DNA of 64,000 nucleotides, taken from assembly GCA_949282745.1 (NCBI GenBank), contig CASDQM010000038.1, positions 1 through 64,000 of the forward strand, read 5' to 3'. A model generated the notes under the pieces. The model was not told where the DNA came from. It searched no databases and saw nothing but the letters and a program-made list of their open reading frames with translations. Each line of letters begins with the position of its first letter. Positions within the stretch are counted from its first letter, which is position 1. The translations under genes were made by a program, and so were the position numbers. Positions 36,501 through 45,186 of this stretch are shown here, one piece after another. This stretch comes from an uncultured Sutterella sp. Lineage in GTDB: Bacteria > Pseudomonadota > Gammaproteobacteria > Burkholderiales > Burkholderiaceae_F.

Positions 36501-37140
36501 TGACGGTCTGCAGGTCGGCCGCGCGCTCGAGGTTTTCGCGCGTCTGGCGCAAAAGCGTTTCGGTTTCCCGGCGGCGCTCGCGATAAAGCCCCACGCCCGC
36601 CGCCTCTTCGAAGTAGTTGCGAAGCTCTTCGGGCCGCGCGCGGATGAACTGGCTCACGGTCCCCTGGGAAATGATGGCGTAGCTTTTCGTCCCGAGGCCC
36701 GTCCCCGCAAAGAGCTCCTGCACGTCGCGGCGGCGCACGGTCTGACGGTTGATCGAGTAGGCGGAGTCGCCGTCCCTCGTAATGACGCGCTTTACCGAGA
36801 GCTCCGCATAGGCGCCCCAGGGACCTTCGAGCGTGCCGTCCGTCTCGAGGATCAGCTCCACGCTCGCGCGCCCGAGTTCCGCGCGGGCCGTGGAGCCCGC
36901 GAAGATGAGTTCGGTCATGCGGGCTTCGCCGCGCAGTTCCGAGGCGCGCCCTTCGCCCAGGACCCACCGCACGGCGTCGATGATGTTCGACTTGCCGCAT
37001 CCGTTCGGGCCCACGATGGCCGTGAGCGGAACGTCGATGTCGATGACGGTGAGATCGGCGAAGCTTTTGAAGCCGGCGATTTTGATTTGTCGAAGGCGCA
37101 CGTCGGGGAGGAAAGAAAAAGTTCTGGAAGGACTCGTCAT
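33577..37140 (-). CDS. smc: Chromosome segregation protein SMC
   Basis: SMC dimers with ScpA/ScpB organise and segregate the chromosome. The 1187-aa protein has the N-terminal Walker A GPNGCGKSN, two long coiled coils, a hinge in the middle (around residues 520-680) and the C-terminal head with LSGGEQS signature and Walker B FCLLDEVDAALDE. The ATG at 37140 (MTSPSRTF) is my choice; a GTG at 37101 would begin VRLRQIKIAGF, closer to most SMC starts, and is a real alternative. Neither has a strong ribosome site. The gene heads the smc / zipA-like / ligA block. Confidence 0.95.
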   Translation of the reverse strand: MTSPSRTFSFLPDVRLRQIKIAGFKSFADLTVIDIDVPLTAIVGPNGCGKSNIIDAVRWVLGEGRASELRGEARMTELIFAGSTARAELGRASVELILETDGTLEGPWGAYAELSVKRVITRDGDSAYSINRQTVRRRDVQELFAGTGLGTKSYAIISQGTVSQFIRARPEELRNYFEEAAGVGLYRERRRETETLLRQTRENLERAADLQTVKKETMERLRAEAETAARWEKLDEERRTAEARLFWSQREEARASVREMDVVIGNLSRTVDETKDRLRTLEDEGPETERRFEAARNEALAAVERVREAEREITALEARLAEDRRRRAEAADTLRAAEDAVREKEAERAELEAQTQQDRERLAQLESEGKTLEESVARAADLTVSAEKALAEERRTAEAVETECRRFESALESARAQKRSFEERLLSLSRHRALQRDGDRPVVPDEAEEEKLRDRRTLAQKDLEAARAARERLGRRMTEAERTVREKAREYEKALAEERTAAAKWEAARDALARAEKAGDLGRWLERRGFAKKPRASSLFTVDPAWITAADAVLADETGARWLEDAGEVARLTGDRAPAKTVFWCPGESDSSEGKDSLVVEGVTLAAFLTVFTVKEPAVAGVLAERLARHYRVSNLGEALRLRAKLPSDATLVTPEGDQVTRSRVRLWARTTEGVLTLTDAVRKAAARHAEAKAVFERVRAEQNEAVQNERTLRDAQRDLQRELREAEEAFKKGEWAIERFLERRREAQKRLEELERREKLWAEEDAALRKNREENDSKLRELEVGAPERTKRREEARARVERARSALEHARSEQKALDYRAKLLTLEAGECRKALSAARVRFERVETDVKRELDRAEKARAVLEEKSEGLAETLEIRRAAEGELRRLADEARAREETTLRELTGLREEERRLRGELLPLTETIGRKQTDRQTKFVLYEQFAERFRETGFDEGVVAALAERDPARVPALKLRLQKLAGEQQRLGEVNHAALAGLRKAEEEYETARRTMEDLEEAAETLETAIRKIDAETRVRIRKTFEAVARAFEETFTELFGGGEAKLVLRGDDVLQAGVEVTARPPGKKNASLTQLSGGEQSLAATALVFAFFRLNPAPFCLLDEVDAALDEANQGRLAALCRRLSEKTQFLLITHNRVTMEYADVLIGVTMKEPGVSRVVSVDIEEASGWARAS

Positions 37141-37293
37141 TGTACCGACGCGGACCTTTGAGCGCAGGGCGGGAGCCTTTCGGAAAGAACATGCGACGCC
37201 CTGCGTCGTCCGAGCCCCCTTTCGGCGGAAAGCCTCTCCCTCGAACTCCCTTATAATTGCGGGACCTTTTGGATCCTTTTCTCGGAATACGAC

Positions 37294-38217
37294 ATGTACG
37301 AAATCGCGCCTCTCCTCGATGATCCCCTGCACAACCTCAAGACCATCCGGGACATCTACCGCTGGGCCATCACGGAAATGGAAACGGCCGAAATCTCGTT
37401 TGGCCACGGCTGCAACGACAGTTTCGAAGAGTCGTCCTTTCTCATCTGCCGCGCCTTGAAGCTCCCGTTCGAGCACTTCGACGACTTCCTCGACGCCGCG
37501 CTCACGCACAACGAACTTCTGCGCCTCGTGAACCTCATCGACCGGCGCGTCCACGAAAAGACCCCGTCCGCCTACCTCCTGAAGGAAGCGTGGCTCACGA
37601 ACCATCAGTTCTACATCGACGAGCGCGCGCTCATTCCGCGCTCCTACATCGCGGAACTCCTCGAAGAAGACCTCGCCCCCTGGATCGAGGATCCCTATGA
37701 AGTGGGCTCGGTCCTGGACCTCTGCACGGGCTCGGGGTGCCTCGCGATTCTCGCGCAGGGCACCTTCCCGAACGCCGCCGTGACGGGCTCGGACATTTCC
37801 GCGGACGCCCTCGAAGTCGCCAAGATCAACCGCCATGACTACGGGATGGACGACACGCTCGAACTCGTTCAGGGCGACCTCTTCTCGGCGCTCGAAGGCC
37901 GCACGTTCGACCTCATTCTCTCGAACCCGCCCTATGTGACGACGGGGAGCATGGAGGCGCTTCCCACCGAATACCGCCACGAACCGAGCCTTGCGCTCGC
38001 CGCGGGCGCCGACGGCATGGACGTCGTCCGCCGCATGCTCCCCGAGGCCGCGAAGCACCTGAACGACGGCGGCATGCTGATCGTCGAAGTGGGCGACGGG
38101 CTCGAAGCCGTGGAAGCCGCCTTCCCCGGCCTGGAACTCACCTGGCTCTCCGTCTCGGGCGGCGACGATCAGGTCTTCATGGTCACGAAGGAAGCGCTTC
38201 TCGCCTACTTCGGCTGA
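37294..38217 (+). CDS. prmB: Ribosomal protein L3 glutamine methyltransferase PrmB
   Basis: PrmB methylates a glutamine of ribosomal protein L3 using S-adenosylmethionine. The 307-aa protein has an all-helical N-terminal domain, the SAM loop LDLCTGSGCLA near residue 148 and the catalytic NPPYVTTGSM typical of Gln methyltransferases. The N-terminus with EISFGHGCNDSFEES distinguishes PrmB from the release-factor enzyme PrmC. It is divergent from smc and followed by a terminator. Confidence 0.94.
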   Translation: MYEIAPLLDDPLHNLKTIRDIYRWAITEMETAEISFGHGCNDSFEESSFLICRALKLPFEHFDDFLDAALTHNELLRLVNLIDRRVHEKTPSAYLLKEAWLTNHQFYIDERALIPRSYIAELLEEDLAPWIEDPYEVGSVLDLCTGSGCLAILAQGTFPNAAVTGSDISADALEVAKINRHDYGMDDTLELVQGDLFSALEGRTFDLILSNPPYVTTGSMEALPTEYRHEPSLALAAGADGMDVVRRMLPEAAKHLNDGGMLIVEVGDGLEAVEAAFPGLELTWLSVSGGDDQVFMVTKEALLAYFG

Positions 38218-38240
38218 TTTTCGGTCCCCTTTTCCTTTCC

Positions 38241-38272
38241 AAGGCCGCGCGCTCCGAAGCGCGGCCTTTTTG
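38241..38272 (+). terminator. Terminator between prmB and the ABC-F gene
   Basis: AAGGCCGCGC and GCGCGGCCTT form a perfect 10-bp stem with an 8-base loop, then TTTG. It ends only 11 bp before the next start codon. Confidence 0.8.
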
Positions 38273-38282
38273 AGTTTCTTTC

Positions 38283-40196
38283 ATGCTCCGACTGTTGCAC
38301 CTTGCCCTCGCGCGCGGCACCCGCGTGCTCTACGAAAACGCCACGCTGACGGCGTCGCCCGGCGAACGCATCGGACTCGTCGGTCCGAACGGCTGCGGCA
38401 AATCCACGCTCTTTGCGGCCGTCCTCGGAGAACTCGGGACGGAGCGCGGCGACATCGAACGCCCGCCCTTGGACCGCGTCGCCCACGTCGCGCAGTCCTT
38501 CGTCACGGAAAACGTGCCGGTCCTCGACTTCGTGCTTTCGGGCCACGCGCCGCTCGTCGCCGCGAAGAAGCGCCTCGCCGAACTTGAAAACTCCTCGGAC
38601 GAACTTGCGCTCGCCGCCGCGCACGCGGAACTCGCCGAATTGAACGAAGGCGCCATCGAAGCGCAGGCGCGCACGATCCTCGCGGGTCTCGGCTTTCGCG
38701 ATTCCGACGCCGAACGCCTCGTCTACGACTTCTCGGGCGGCTGGCGAAACCGCGTGGCGCTCGCGCGGGCGCTCATGTGTCCGGCCGACCTCCTGCTTCT
38801 TGACGAACCGACGAACCACCTCGACATCGACAGTCTGATCTGGCTCGAAAATTGGCTGCGCCACGTCGAGGCGACGGTCCTCATCATCTCGCACGACCGC
38901 GAGTTTCTCGACCGCTCGGTCGAGACGATCTGGTCGATCGAAGACGGCACGATCGTGCGCTACGCCGGAAACTTCACGAAGTTCGAGGCGCAGCGAATCG
39001 AAAAGCTGCGGCTGCAGGACGCGGCCGCCAAGGCCTTCGAGCGCGAAGCCTCGCACCTCACGGCCTTCATCGAACGCTTTCGCTACAAGGCCTCGAAAGC
39101 CCGTCAGGCGCAGTCCCGCATCAAGATGCTCGAGCGCCTGCAGTCGGTCGAACCCGTGCGCGCGAAACACGAATGGCGCTTTGAATTTCCAAAGCCCGAG
39201 CGTCTCCCCGAACATCTCGTCGACGCGGAGGGCTTGAGCGCGGGCTACGAAGACCTGACGGTCCTTCGCAACGTCTCGTTCTCGATCCGCTCGGGCGACC
39301 GCATCGGCGTTTTGGGCGTCAACGGCGCCGGGAAGTCCACCCTCATCAAGACGATCGTGGGCGTCCTTCCGAAGCTCGCGGGCGATCTTCGCCGCGGCCA
39401 AGGGCTCTCGATCGGCTACTTCGCGCAGCATCAGTTGGATGCGCTCCGCATGGACGAAACGCCGCTCGAACACATGCGGCGCCTTGCGCCCGACGAGCGC
39501 GAACAGACGCTTCGCGACCACCTCGGGCGCTACCGCTTCTCGGGGGACTTTGCGACGTCGCCCGTCGGCCCCATGTCCGGGGGCGAAAAGGCGCGCCTTG
39601 CGCTGGCACTCCTCGCTTGGGAGAAGCCCAACCTTCTGGTGCTCGACGAACCGACGAACCACCTCGACATGGAAACGCGCGAAGCGCTCACCATGGCGCT
39701 CTCCACCTTTGAAGGGGCAGTGCTCCTCGTCTCGCACGACCGACACCTTCTGCGCGCCGCGACGGATTCGCTCTGGCTCGTTCACGACGGGGCGATGCAG
39801 CCCTATGACGGCGACCTCGACGACTACGCGAAACTCGTGCTCGAACACCGCAAGACGCAGCTCGCCGAAGAGCGTCGCGCCCAGAAGGCGGACGAAACGC
39901 GTCAGGCGAACGTCAACAAGAAGGAAGCACGGCGCTTGGAAGCACAGGAGCGCGCCCGCATCGCGGCCTTGCGAAAGCCCCTGCAAAAGAAGCTCGCCGT
40001 CGTCGAAAAGAAGATGGCGGAGAAAAACGAAGCGCTCTCGGTTCTCGCCGCGCGCCTTGCCGACCCGGCCTTCTACGAGGAGTCTCCCGAAGAGGTCGCG
40101 CGCGTGACGCGCGAGCACGGCGAACTCGTTCCGCAGATCGAGGCGCTTGAAGCCGAGTGGCTCGAACTCTCCGAAGAAATCGAGTCGATTTCCTGA
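38283..40196 (+). CDS. ABC-F ATPase, YheS-like
   Basis: ABC-F proteins have two ATPase domains and no membrane domain and usually act on the ribosome. This 637-aa protein has Walker A loops GPNGCGKST and GVNGAGKST, signatures FSGGW and MSGGE, and two LLDEPTNHLD-type Walker B motifs. The inter-domain linker with FIERFRYKASKARQAQSRIKMLER-like sequence and a coiled-coil C-terminus match the YheS branch. Translation factors of this group rescue stalled ribosomes at particular peptide sequences; a drug-resistance role is not indicated. Confidence 0.93.
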   Translation: MLRLLHLALARGTRVLYENATLTASPGERIGLVGPNGCGKSTLFAAVLGELGTERGDIERPPLDRVAHVAQSFVTENVPVLDFVLSGHAPLVAAKKRLAELENSSDELALAAAHAELAELNEGAIEAQARTILAGLGFRDSDAERLVYDFSGGWRNRVALARALMCPADLLLLDEPTNHLDIDSLIWLENWLRHVEATVLIISHDREFLDRSVETIWSIEDGTIVRYAGNFTKFEAQRIEKLRLQDAAAKAFEREASHLTAFIERFRYKASKARQAQSRIKMLERLQSVEPVRAKHEWRFEFPKPERLPEHLVDAEGLSAGYEDLTVLRNVSFSIRSGDRIGVLGVNGAGKSTLIKTIVGVLPKLAGDLRRGQGLSIGYFAQHQLDALRMDETPLEHMRRLAPDEREQTLRDHLGRYRFSGDFATSPVGPMSGGEKARLALALLAWEKPNLLVLDEPTNHLDMETREALTMALSTFEGAVLLVSHDRHLLRAATDSLWLVHDGAMQPYDGDLDDYAKLVLEHRKTQLAEERRAQKADETRQANVNKKEARRLEAQERARIAALRKPLQKKLAVVEKKMAEKNEALSVLAARLADPAFYEESPEEVARVTREHGELVPQIEALEAEWLELSEEIESIS

Positions 40197-40209
40197 CGCG
40201 CATCATCTC

Positions 40210-40250
40210 AACGGCCGACGGCAAAGAAAACCGTCGGCCGTTACACTTTT
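40210..40250 (+). terminator. Terminator after the ABC-F gene
   Basis: AACGGCCGACGG and CCGTCGGCCGTT form a perfect 12-bp stem with a 9-base loop, then ACACTTTTAG. Confidence 0.85.
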
Positions 40251-40369
40251 AGCTTTCCCCTTTTCCCGCATCCCGACGACATACAGCCAAGATTAAAAAA
40301 GCAGTCGGATGCGAAAAGCCCGTGTCGCAGGCGCCCGCACCGGGACGTCGCGCGGCGTAGGAGAACACC

Positions 40370-42610
40370 GTGAATTCCATCGTTTCCGACGCTCTTTCGC
40401 GCGTTCTTTCGGGAGAGGCGCTCTCCCGCGAAGACGCCCTCCGACTCTGGGACGCCCCCGCGGAAGAACTCTTCGAGGCCGCGCGCACGATCACGCAGCA
40501 CCTCGCGCCCCGCGCCTTCAACTTTTGTTCAATCGTGAACGCCAAGTCGGGGCGCTGCACCGAGGACTGCCGCTGGTGCGCGCAGTCGCGCCACTTCGCC
40601 ACCGACGCCCCCGAATATCCGCTGATCGACGAAAAGACGGCGCTCGAAGCCGCTCGCCGCACCGAAGCCGCGGGCATTCCGCGCTTCTCGTTCGTGACGA
40701 GCGGACGCAAACTCTCGCCCCGGGAAGTGCGCGACCTCGCGAAGCTCGTTCGCGCCGTACGCCGAGAAACGAGCGTTGAAGTCTGCGTGTCCGCGGGACT
40801 GCTCAAAGAAGAGGAATTGCGCCAACTGCGCGACGCGGGCGTCGTTCGCTATCACTGCAACCTCGAAGCCTCGCCCGACTACTTCCCGAAGGTCTGCACG
40901 TCGCACACGACGAAGGACAAGGTCGAGACGCTCCAGGCCGCGCGCCGCGCGGGGCTAGACCTCTGCTCGGGCGGAATCGTCGGGATGGGCGAGACGCCCG
41001 CCGACCGCATTGATCTCGCGCTCACGCTCCGGGACCTCGGTCTTCCCTCGGTGCCGATCAACCTGCTCGCCCCGATTCCGGGAACGCCCTTAGCCTCGAC
41101 CCCGTTGCTCTCCGAAGAAGACTTTTTGCGCACGGTCGCCGTTTTTCGCTTTTTGCTCCCCAAGGCGCATCTTCGCTTTGCGGGCGGACGCGCGCGGCTT
41201 TCCGAAGAAACGGTCCGCAAGGCCTTGGAGATCGGCATCACGAGCGCCATCGCGGGCGACCTGTTGACGACGGTCGGCTCGAGCGTCGAAGAAGACAAAA
41301 AGCGCGTGCGCGAAGCGGGCTACGAATTGGACGACGACCTGGCGTTCGACCGCGCCCACCTCTGGCACCCCTACACCGGGACGATCGATCCGACGCCGGT
41401 TCTCAAAGTCGCGAAGACCGAAGGCTGCGAGATCGTGCTCGCCGACGGACGGCGCCTCATGGACGGCACCTCTTCCTGGTGGTGCGCTCTGCACGGCTAC
41501 GGCCGCGAAGAACTGAAGCGCGCCATGCACGAACAGATCGAAACGATGTCCCACGTCATGTTCGGCGGACTCACCCACGAGCCCGCCGTGAAGCTCGGAC
41601 GCCTGATTTTGAAGCACGCACCCGCGGGTCTCGAGAAGATCTTCTACGCCGACTCCGGTTCGGTCGCGGTCGAGGTCGCCATGAAGGCGGCCGTGCAGTA
41701 CCAGATGGCCCTGGGGCGCACGACCCGCACGAACTTCGCGACGCCGCGCCAGGGCTACCACGGCGACACCTGGAACGCCATGTCGGTGTGCGACCCCGTC
41801 TCGGGGATGCACACAGTCTTCGGGGACGCTTTGCCCGGACGCTTCTTCGCGCCCGCGCCGGTCTCGCGCTTTGACGGCGACTGGAACCCCGAAGACGAAA
41901 CCGCGCTTCGCGCGCTCTTTGAAGCGCACGCCGACAGAATCGCGGCCTTCATTCTCGAGCCGATCGTCCAGGGGGCGAGCGCCATGTGGTTCTACCACCC
42001 CGAATACCTGCGGGCGGCGCGTCGTCTCTGCGACGAATTCGGCATTCTCCTCATTTTTGACGAAATCGCCACGGGCTTCGGCCGCACGGGCCGCTATTAC
42101 GCGTCCGAGTGGGCGGGCGTCTCGCCCGACCTGATGACGATCGGCAAGGGCCTCACGGGCGGGATGCTCACGCTCTCGGCCGTCCTCACGACAAACGAGG
42201 TGGCCGACACGATTTCGCGCGCGGCCCCGCACGCCCTCATGCACGGCCCCACCTTCATGGCGAATCCCCTCGCCTGCGCGGCGGGGATCGCAAGTCTGGA
42301 ACTTCTTGAGAAGACCGACTGGCAGGCCGACGTGGCGCGCGTCGAAGCGGCTCTCAAGCGCGGGCTCGAGCCCCTGCGCGGCAAGGCCGGCGTGGTCGAC
42401 GTGCGGGTGCTCGGCGCCCTGGGCGTCGTGGAACTCGAACGCGCCCCCGATCGGTCCGTCACGAAGGCCTTCGTCGACGCGGGCGTCTGGGCGCGTCCCT
42501 TCGGGCGCATCGCCTATCTGATGCCGCCCTTCGTCATGACGGACGAAGAGCTCGAGCGCCTCACCGCGGGCTTCCGGGCGGGCCTTCGCGCGCACGGAAT
42601 CGACGCATGA
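40370..42610 (+). CDS. bioBA: BioB-BioA fusion: biotin synthase joined to DAPA aminotransferase
   Basis: One 746-aa frame encodes two biotin enzymes. Residues 1-320 are biotin synthase: radical-SAM cysteines C63, C67 and C70 in GRCTEDCRWC, SGGIVGMGE and INLLAPIPGTPL. Residues from about 325 are the PLP-dependent BioA aminotransferase: DLAFDRAHLWHPYT, DGTSSWWCALHGYG and the PLP-binding lysine in MTIGKGLTGG, with a complete C-terminus. There is almost no linker. The start is GTG at 40370 with GGAG before it. In the BioB half, E. coli Cys97 appears replaced by Ser107, while extra cysteines occur at C163 (YHCNLE) and C176. It leads the biotin operon; its stop overlaps bioF. Confidence 0.95.
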   Translation: MNSIVSDALSRVLSGEALSREDALRLWDAPAEELFEAARTITQHLAPRAFNFCSIVNAKSGRCTEDCRWCAQSRHFATDAPEYPLIDEKTALEAARRTEAAGIPRFSFVTSGRKLSPREVRDLAKLVRAVRRETSVEVCVSAGLLKEEELRQLRDAGVVRYHCNLEASPDYFPKVCTSHTTKDKVETLQAARRAGLDLCSGGIVGMGETPADRIDLALTLRDLGLPSVPINLLAPIPGTPLASTPLLSEEDFLRTVAVFRFLLPKAHLRFAGGRARLSEETVRKALEIGITSAIAGDLLTTVGSSVEEDKKRVREAGYELDDDLAFDRAHLWHPYTGTIDPTPVLKVAKTEGCEIVLADGRRLMDGTSSWWCALHGYGREELKRAMHEQIETMSHVMFGGLTHEPAVKLGRLILKHAPAGLEKIFYADSGSVAVEVAMKAAVQYQMALGRTTRTNFATPRQGYHGDTWNAMSVCDPVSGMHTVFGDALPGRFFAPAPVSRFDGDWNPEDETALRALFEAHADRIAAFILEPIVQGASAMWFYHPEYLRAARRLCDEFGILLIFDEIATGFGRTGRYYASEWAGVSPDLMTIGKGLTGGMLTLSAVLTTNEVADTISRAAPHALMHGPTFMANPLACAAGIASLELLEKTDWQADVARVEAALKRGLEPLRGKAGVVDVRVLGALGVVELERAPDRSVTKAFVDAGVWARPFGRIAYLMPPFVMTDEELERLTAGFRAGLRAHGIDA

Positions 42611-43761
42611 GCGTAACCGACCGACTGCAGACGGCGCTCGCCCGTCTCGCCGACAACCGTTCGCTTCGCACGATCCGTCCCCGCCCGAAGGGCGTGATTT
42701 CGCTTGCCGGCAACGACTACCTCGGCGCGGGGGCCGACACGGCACTTCGCGAGGCGTTTTTCGAGAGCCCCCTCTCGCGCTACGGACTCGCAAGCGGTTC
42801 CTCCGCCCTGCTCTTCGGGGAAAGCGAAGCGCACGAGGGCCTTCGCGCAGTGCTTCGCCGCCAATACGGACGCGAAAGCCTGCTCTTTCCCTCGGGGTGG
42901 CAACTCAACACGGGCTTCATCGCGGCGCTCGGCGCCGCCTTCGGGAGGGACGTCTTCTTTCTTGCCGACCGGCTCGTGCACGCAAGCATGATCGACGGGC
43001 TCCTCGCCGCGAAGCGTCACGGCGCGGGGTTTCTGCGATACCCTCACAACGACTGCGGGGCCCTCGAGCGGTTGCTCGAGCGCACGGCGCCCGAACACGC
43101 AATCGTCGTGATCCTCACTGAGAGCGTCTTCAGCATGGACGGCGACCGCGCGGACCTGGCACAGATCGTTGCGCTCAAAAAGCGTTGGGGAAACGTGCTT
43201 CTCGCCGTCGACGACGCCCATGGTCTCGGGATTTCCGGAGAGAACGGCCGGGGGCCCGCCGAAGAGGCGGGCGTGGAAGGCGACATCGACTTTCGCATTC
43301 TCACCTTCGGGAAGGCCGCGGCCTCTTCGGGGGCGGCGCTTCTGGCCGATTCCGACTGGCTCGCACTCGTTACGAACTACGCGCGTCCCCTCATCTTCAC
43401 GACGGCGGAGTCGCCCCTGCAGGCCGCATGGACGACCTTCGTCCTCTCGCAGATCCCCTCCTGGTCGGAGCGTCGGGCGAGACTTCGTGCGCTCGAAGCG
43501 CGGGTTCTTGCGGCGCTCGGCACCGAGGCATCCTCCAACGGCACGCCGATTCTCCCCTGGATCCTGGGCGACAACGCCCGCACCCTGGAAGCGGCGAAGC
43601 GCCTCGAAGGGGCGGGCTTTCTCGTCTCGGCCGTGCGACCGCCCACGGTCCCCGAAGGAACGTCGCGGCTTCGCATATCGCTCACGAGCAGCCTCACGGA
43701 CGTTGAGGTCGACGCCTTTTGCCTGGCGCTCACGCGCCTCAAGACGGAGTTCTCGCTGTGA
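42607..43761 (+). CDS. bioF: 8-amino-7-oxononanoate synthase BioF
   Basis: BioF condenses pimeloyl-ACP with alanine using PLP to give KAPA, the substrate of the BioA half of the upstream fusion. The 384-aa sequence has the substrate-binding GLASGSSALLFGE region, VDDAHGLGISG and the PLP lysine in ILTFGKAAASSG. Its ATG overlaps the bioBA stop in ATGA, and its own stop overlaps the bioG start, so translation is coupled along the operon. Confidence 0.96.
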   Translation: MSVTDRLQTALARLADNRSLRTIRPRPKGVISLAGNDYLGAGADTALREAFFESPLSRYGLASGSSALLFGESEAHEGLRAVLRRQYGRESLLFPSGWQLNTGFIAALGAAFGRDVFFLADRLVHASMIDGLLAAKRHGAGFLRYPHNDCGALERLLERTAPEHAIVVILTESVFSMDGDRADLAQIVALKKRWGNVLLAVDDAHGLGISGENGRGPAEEAGVEGDIDFRILTFGKAAASSGAALLADSDWLALVTNYARPLIFTTAESPLQAAWTTFVLSQIPSWSERRARLRALEARVLAALGTEASSNGTPILPWILGDNARTLEAAKRLEGAGFLVSAVRPPTVPEGTSRLRISLTSSLTDVEVDAFCLALTRLKTEFSL

Positions 43762-44429
43762 AAAACCGATTTCTCGCACACGACCCCGCCGCCCGACACC
43801 TCACGATCTTCTTTGCGGGTTGGGGTTCGTCCCCGGAGCGCTTTCAGGACCTTCGTCCCGCCGGCGGACACGACCTCTTTTTGCTGTGGGACTTTGACGG
43901 CGCCGTCGGGACGCTCCCCGACCTTTCCCGCTACGAAACCGTCGACGTGGTCGGCTGGTCTTTGGGCGTTCGCATCGCGGCCGACTGGGTGATGGGAAGC
44001 CCCGTCCCCGTGCGGCGCTTCACGGCGGTCGCGGGGACGCTCACGCCGATCGACCGGCGGCTCGGCATTTCGCCGCTCGTCTTCGACCGCACGACGGACC
44101 GTTTCGGCGAAGCGACGCTCGAAGGATTTCTTCTCAACATGACGGGCTCCGTCGAGGCGGCCCGCGCGCTTCGCGGCACGGAGCGTTCGCTCGAATCCCT
44201 CAGGTGCGAACTTCGGCTGCTTCGCGACACCTATCGGGAGGCCCCCTTCGAAGGAGACCTGCGGGGGCGCGTCGAAGTGCTCGCAGCCTTCATTCCCGAA
44301 GCCGACCGCATCGTTCCCGCCGCGGCGCAGGAGCGCGCCTGGGGAGCCCTGGGCGTCACGCCCGTCAGAACCGGCGAGCCGCACTGGTGTCCCGAAGCAC
44401 TGCAGAGAGCAATCCATGGGGAAGTCTGA
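43758..44429 (+). CDS. bioG: Pimeloyl-ACP methyl ester esterase BioG
   Basis: BioG removes the methyl ester from pimeloyl-ACP, ending the BioC-initiated pimelate route; it replaces BioH in many bacteria. The 223-aa alpha/beta-hydrolase shows IFFAGWGSSPERF at the start and the nucleophile elbow GWSLGV near residue 68. The general base is probably the His in GEPHWCP near the C-terminus. I chose the GTG at 43758, which overlaps the bioF stop in GTGA, because it gives a normal BioG N-terminus (KNRFLAHD) and the usual coupling. Confidence 0.9.
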   Translation: MKNRFLAHDPAARHLTIFFAGWGSSPERFQDLRPAGGHDLFLLWDFDGAVGTLPDLSRYETVDVVGWSLGVRIAADWVMGSPVPVRRFTAVAGTLTPIDRRLGISPLVFDRTTDRFGEATLEGFLLNMTGSVEAARALRGTERSLESLRCELRLLRDTYREAPFEGDLRGRVEVLAAFIPEADRIVPAAAQERAWGALGVTPVRTGEPHWCPEALQRAIHGEV

Positions 44430-45186
44430 CGCCGTCGCCGCGCGCTTCTCGAGCGCCCTTTCGACCTATGAAGAACACGCCCGCGTACAGCAGGAGGCGG
44501 CCGACCGCCTGACGGACCGCCTTCTTACGCTTCGCACGGCCTTCGGACGGGTCTTCGAAGTGGGCTGCGGCACGGGCCGCTGGAGCCGAACGCTCGCCGC
44601 CCGCTCGAAAATCGACGCCCTGTGGCTCAACGATCTCTCACCCGAACTCGCCCTCGAAGCCCGAAAGCGCCTTCCCGAAGCGGTTCGCGAAAAGACCGGA
44701 CTGCTCCCGGGCGACGCCGAGCGCGTCGTCTGGCCCGACGGGCTCGACCTCGTGCTCGCGGGTTCGGTTCTGCAGTGGTTTTCGCGCCCGGAAGTCTTCT
44801 TCGAAAATCTTCGGCGGCGACTTCGCCCCGGAGGTCTCGCCGCGGTCGTCACCTACGGTCCCGAGAACTGTCGGGAAGTGAAGGCCTTGACCGGACGGGG
44901 GCTCGCCTATCCCGATGCGGAGGCGCTCGTACGCTTCGCCGCGGGCTTTCGGGTGCATCATCATTCGAGCGAAATCCGTCGGGAGCGCTTTGCTTCGCCG
45001 CGCGCGGTGCTTCGTCACCTGCGCGCGACGGGCGTCACGGGGACGCACGATGGATTCCGATGGACAAAGGAAAGTCTTCTCGCCTTTGAAGAGACCTATC
45101 GGGCGCGTTTTGCCGCGGAAAGCGGTGCGGAGGGCGTCTCCCTCACCTATCATCCCGTCACCATGCTTTTGGAGAAAACATCATGA
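44416..45186 (+). CDS. bioC: Malonyl-ACP O-methyltransferase BioC
   Basis: BioC methylates malonyl-ACP so that it can enter fatty-acid synthesis and grow into methyl-pimeloyl-ACP. The 256-aa protein starts with the BioC-type VAARFSSALSTYEEHARVQ, then the SAM loop VFEVGCGTGRW near residue 48 and LQWFSRPE, which is characteristic of BioC. The start overlaps bioG by 14 bp and the stop overlaps bioD by 4 bp. Confidence 0.94.
   Translation: MGKSDAVAARFSSALSTYEEHARVQQEAADRLTDRLLTLRTAFGRVFEVGCGTGRWSRTLAARSKIDALWLNDLSPELALEARKRLPEAVREKTGLLPGDAERVVWPDGLDLVLAGSVLQWFSRPEVFFENLRRRLRPGGLAAVVTYGPENCREVKALTGRGLAYPDAEALVRFAAGFRVHHHSSEIRRERFASPRAVLRHLRATGVTGTHDGFRWTKESLLAFEETYRARFAAESGAEGVSLTYHPVTMLLEKTS

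Noticed and set aside
33577-38058. A 1493-aa SMC reading frame extending over prmB
   Set aside because: The upstream 300 codons are antisense to prmB and not SMC-like; the protein starts at 37140 or 37101.
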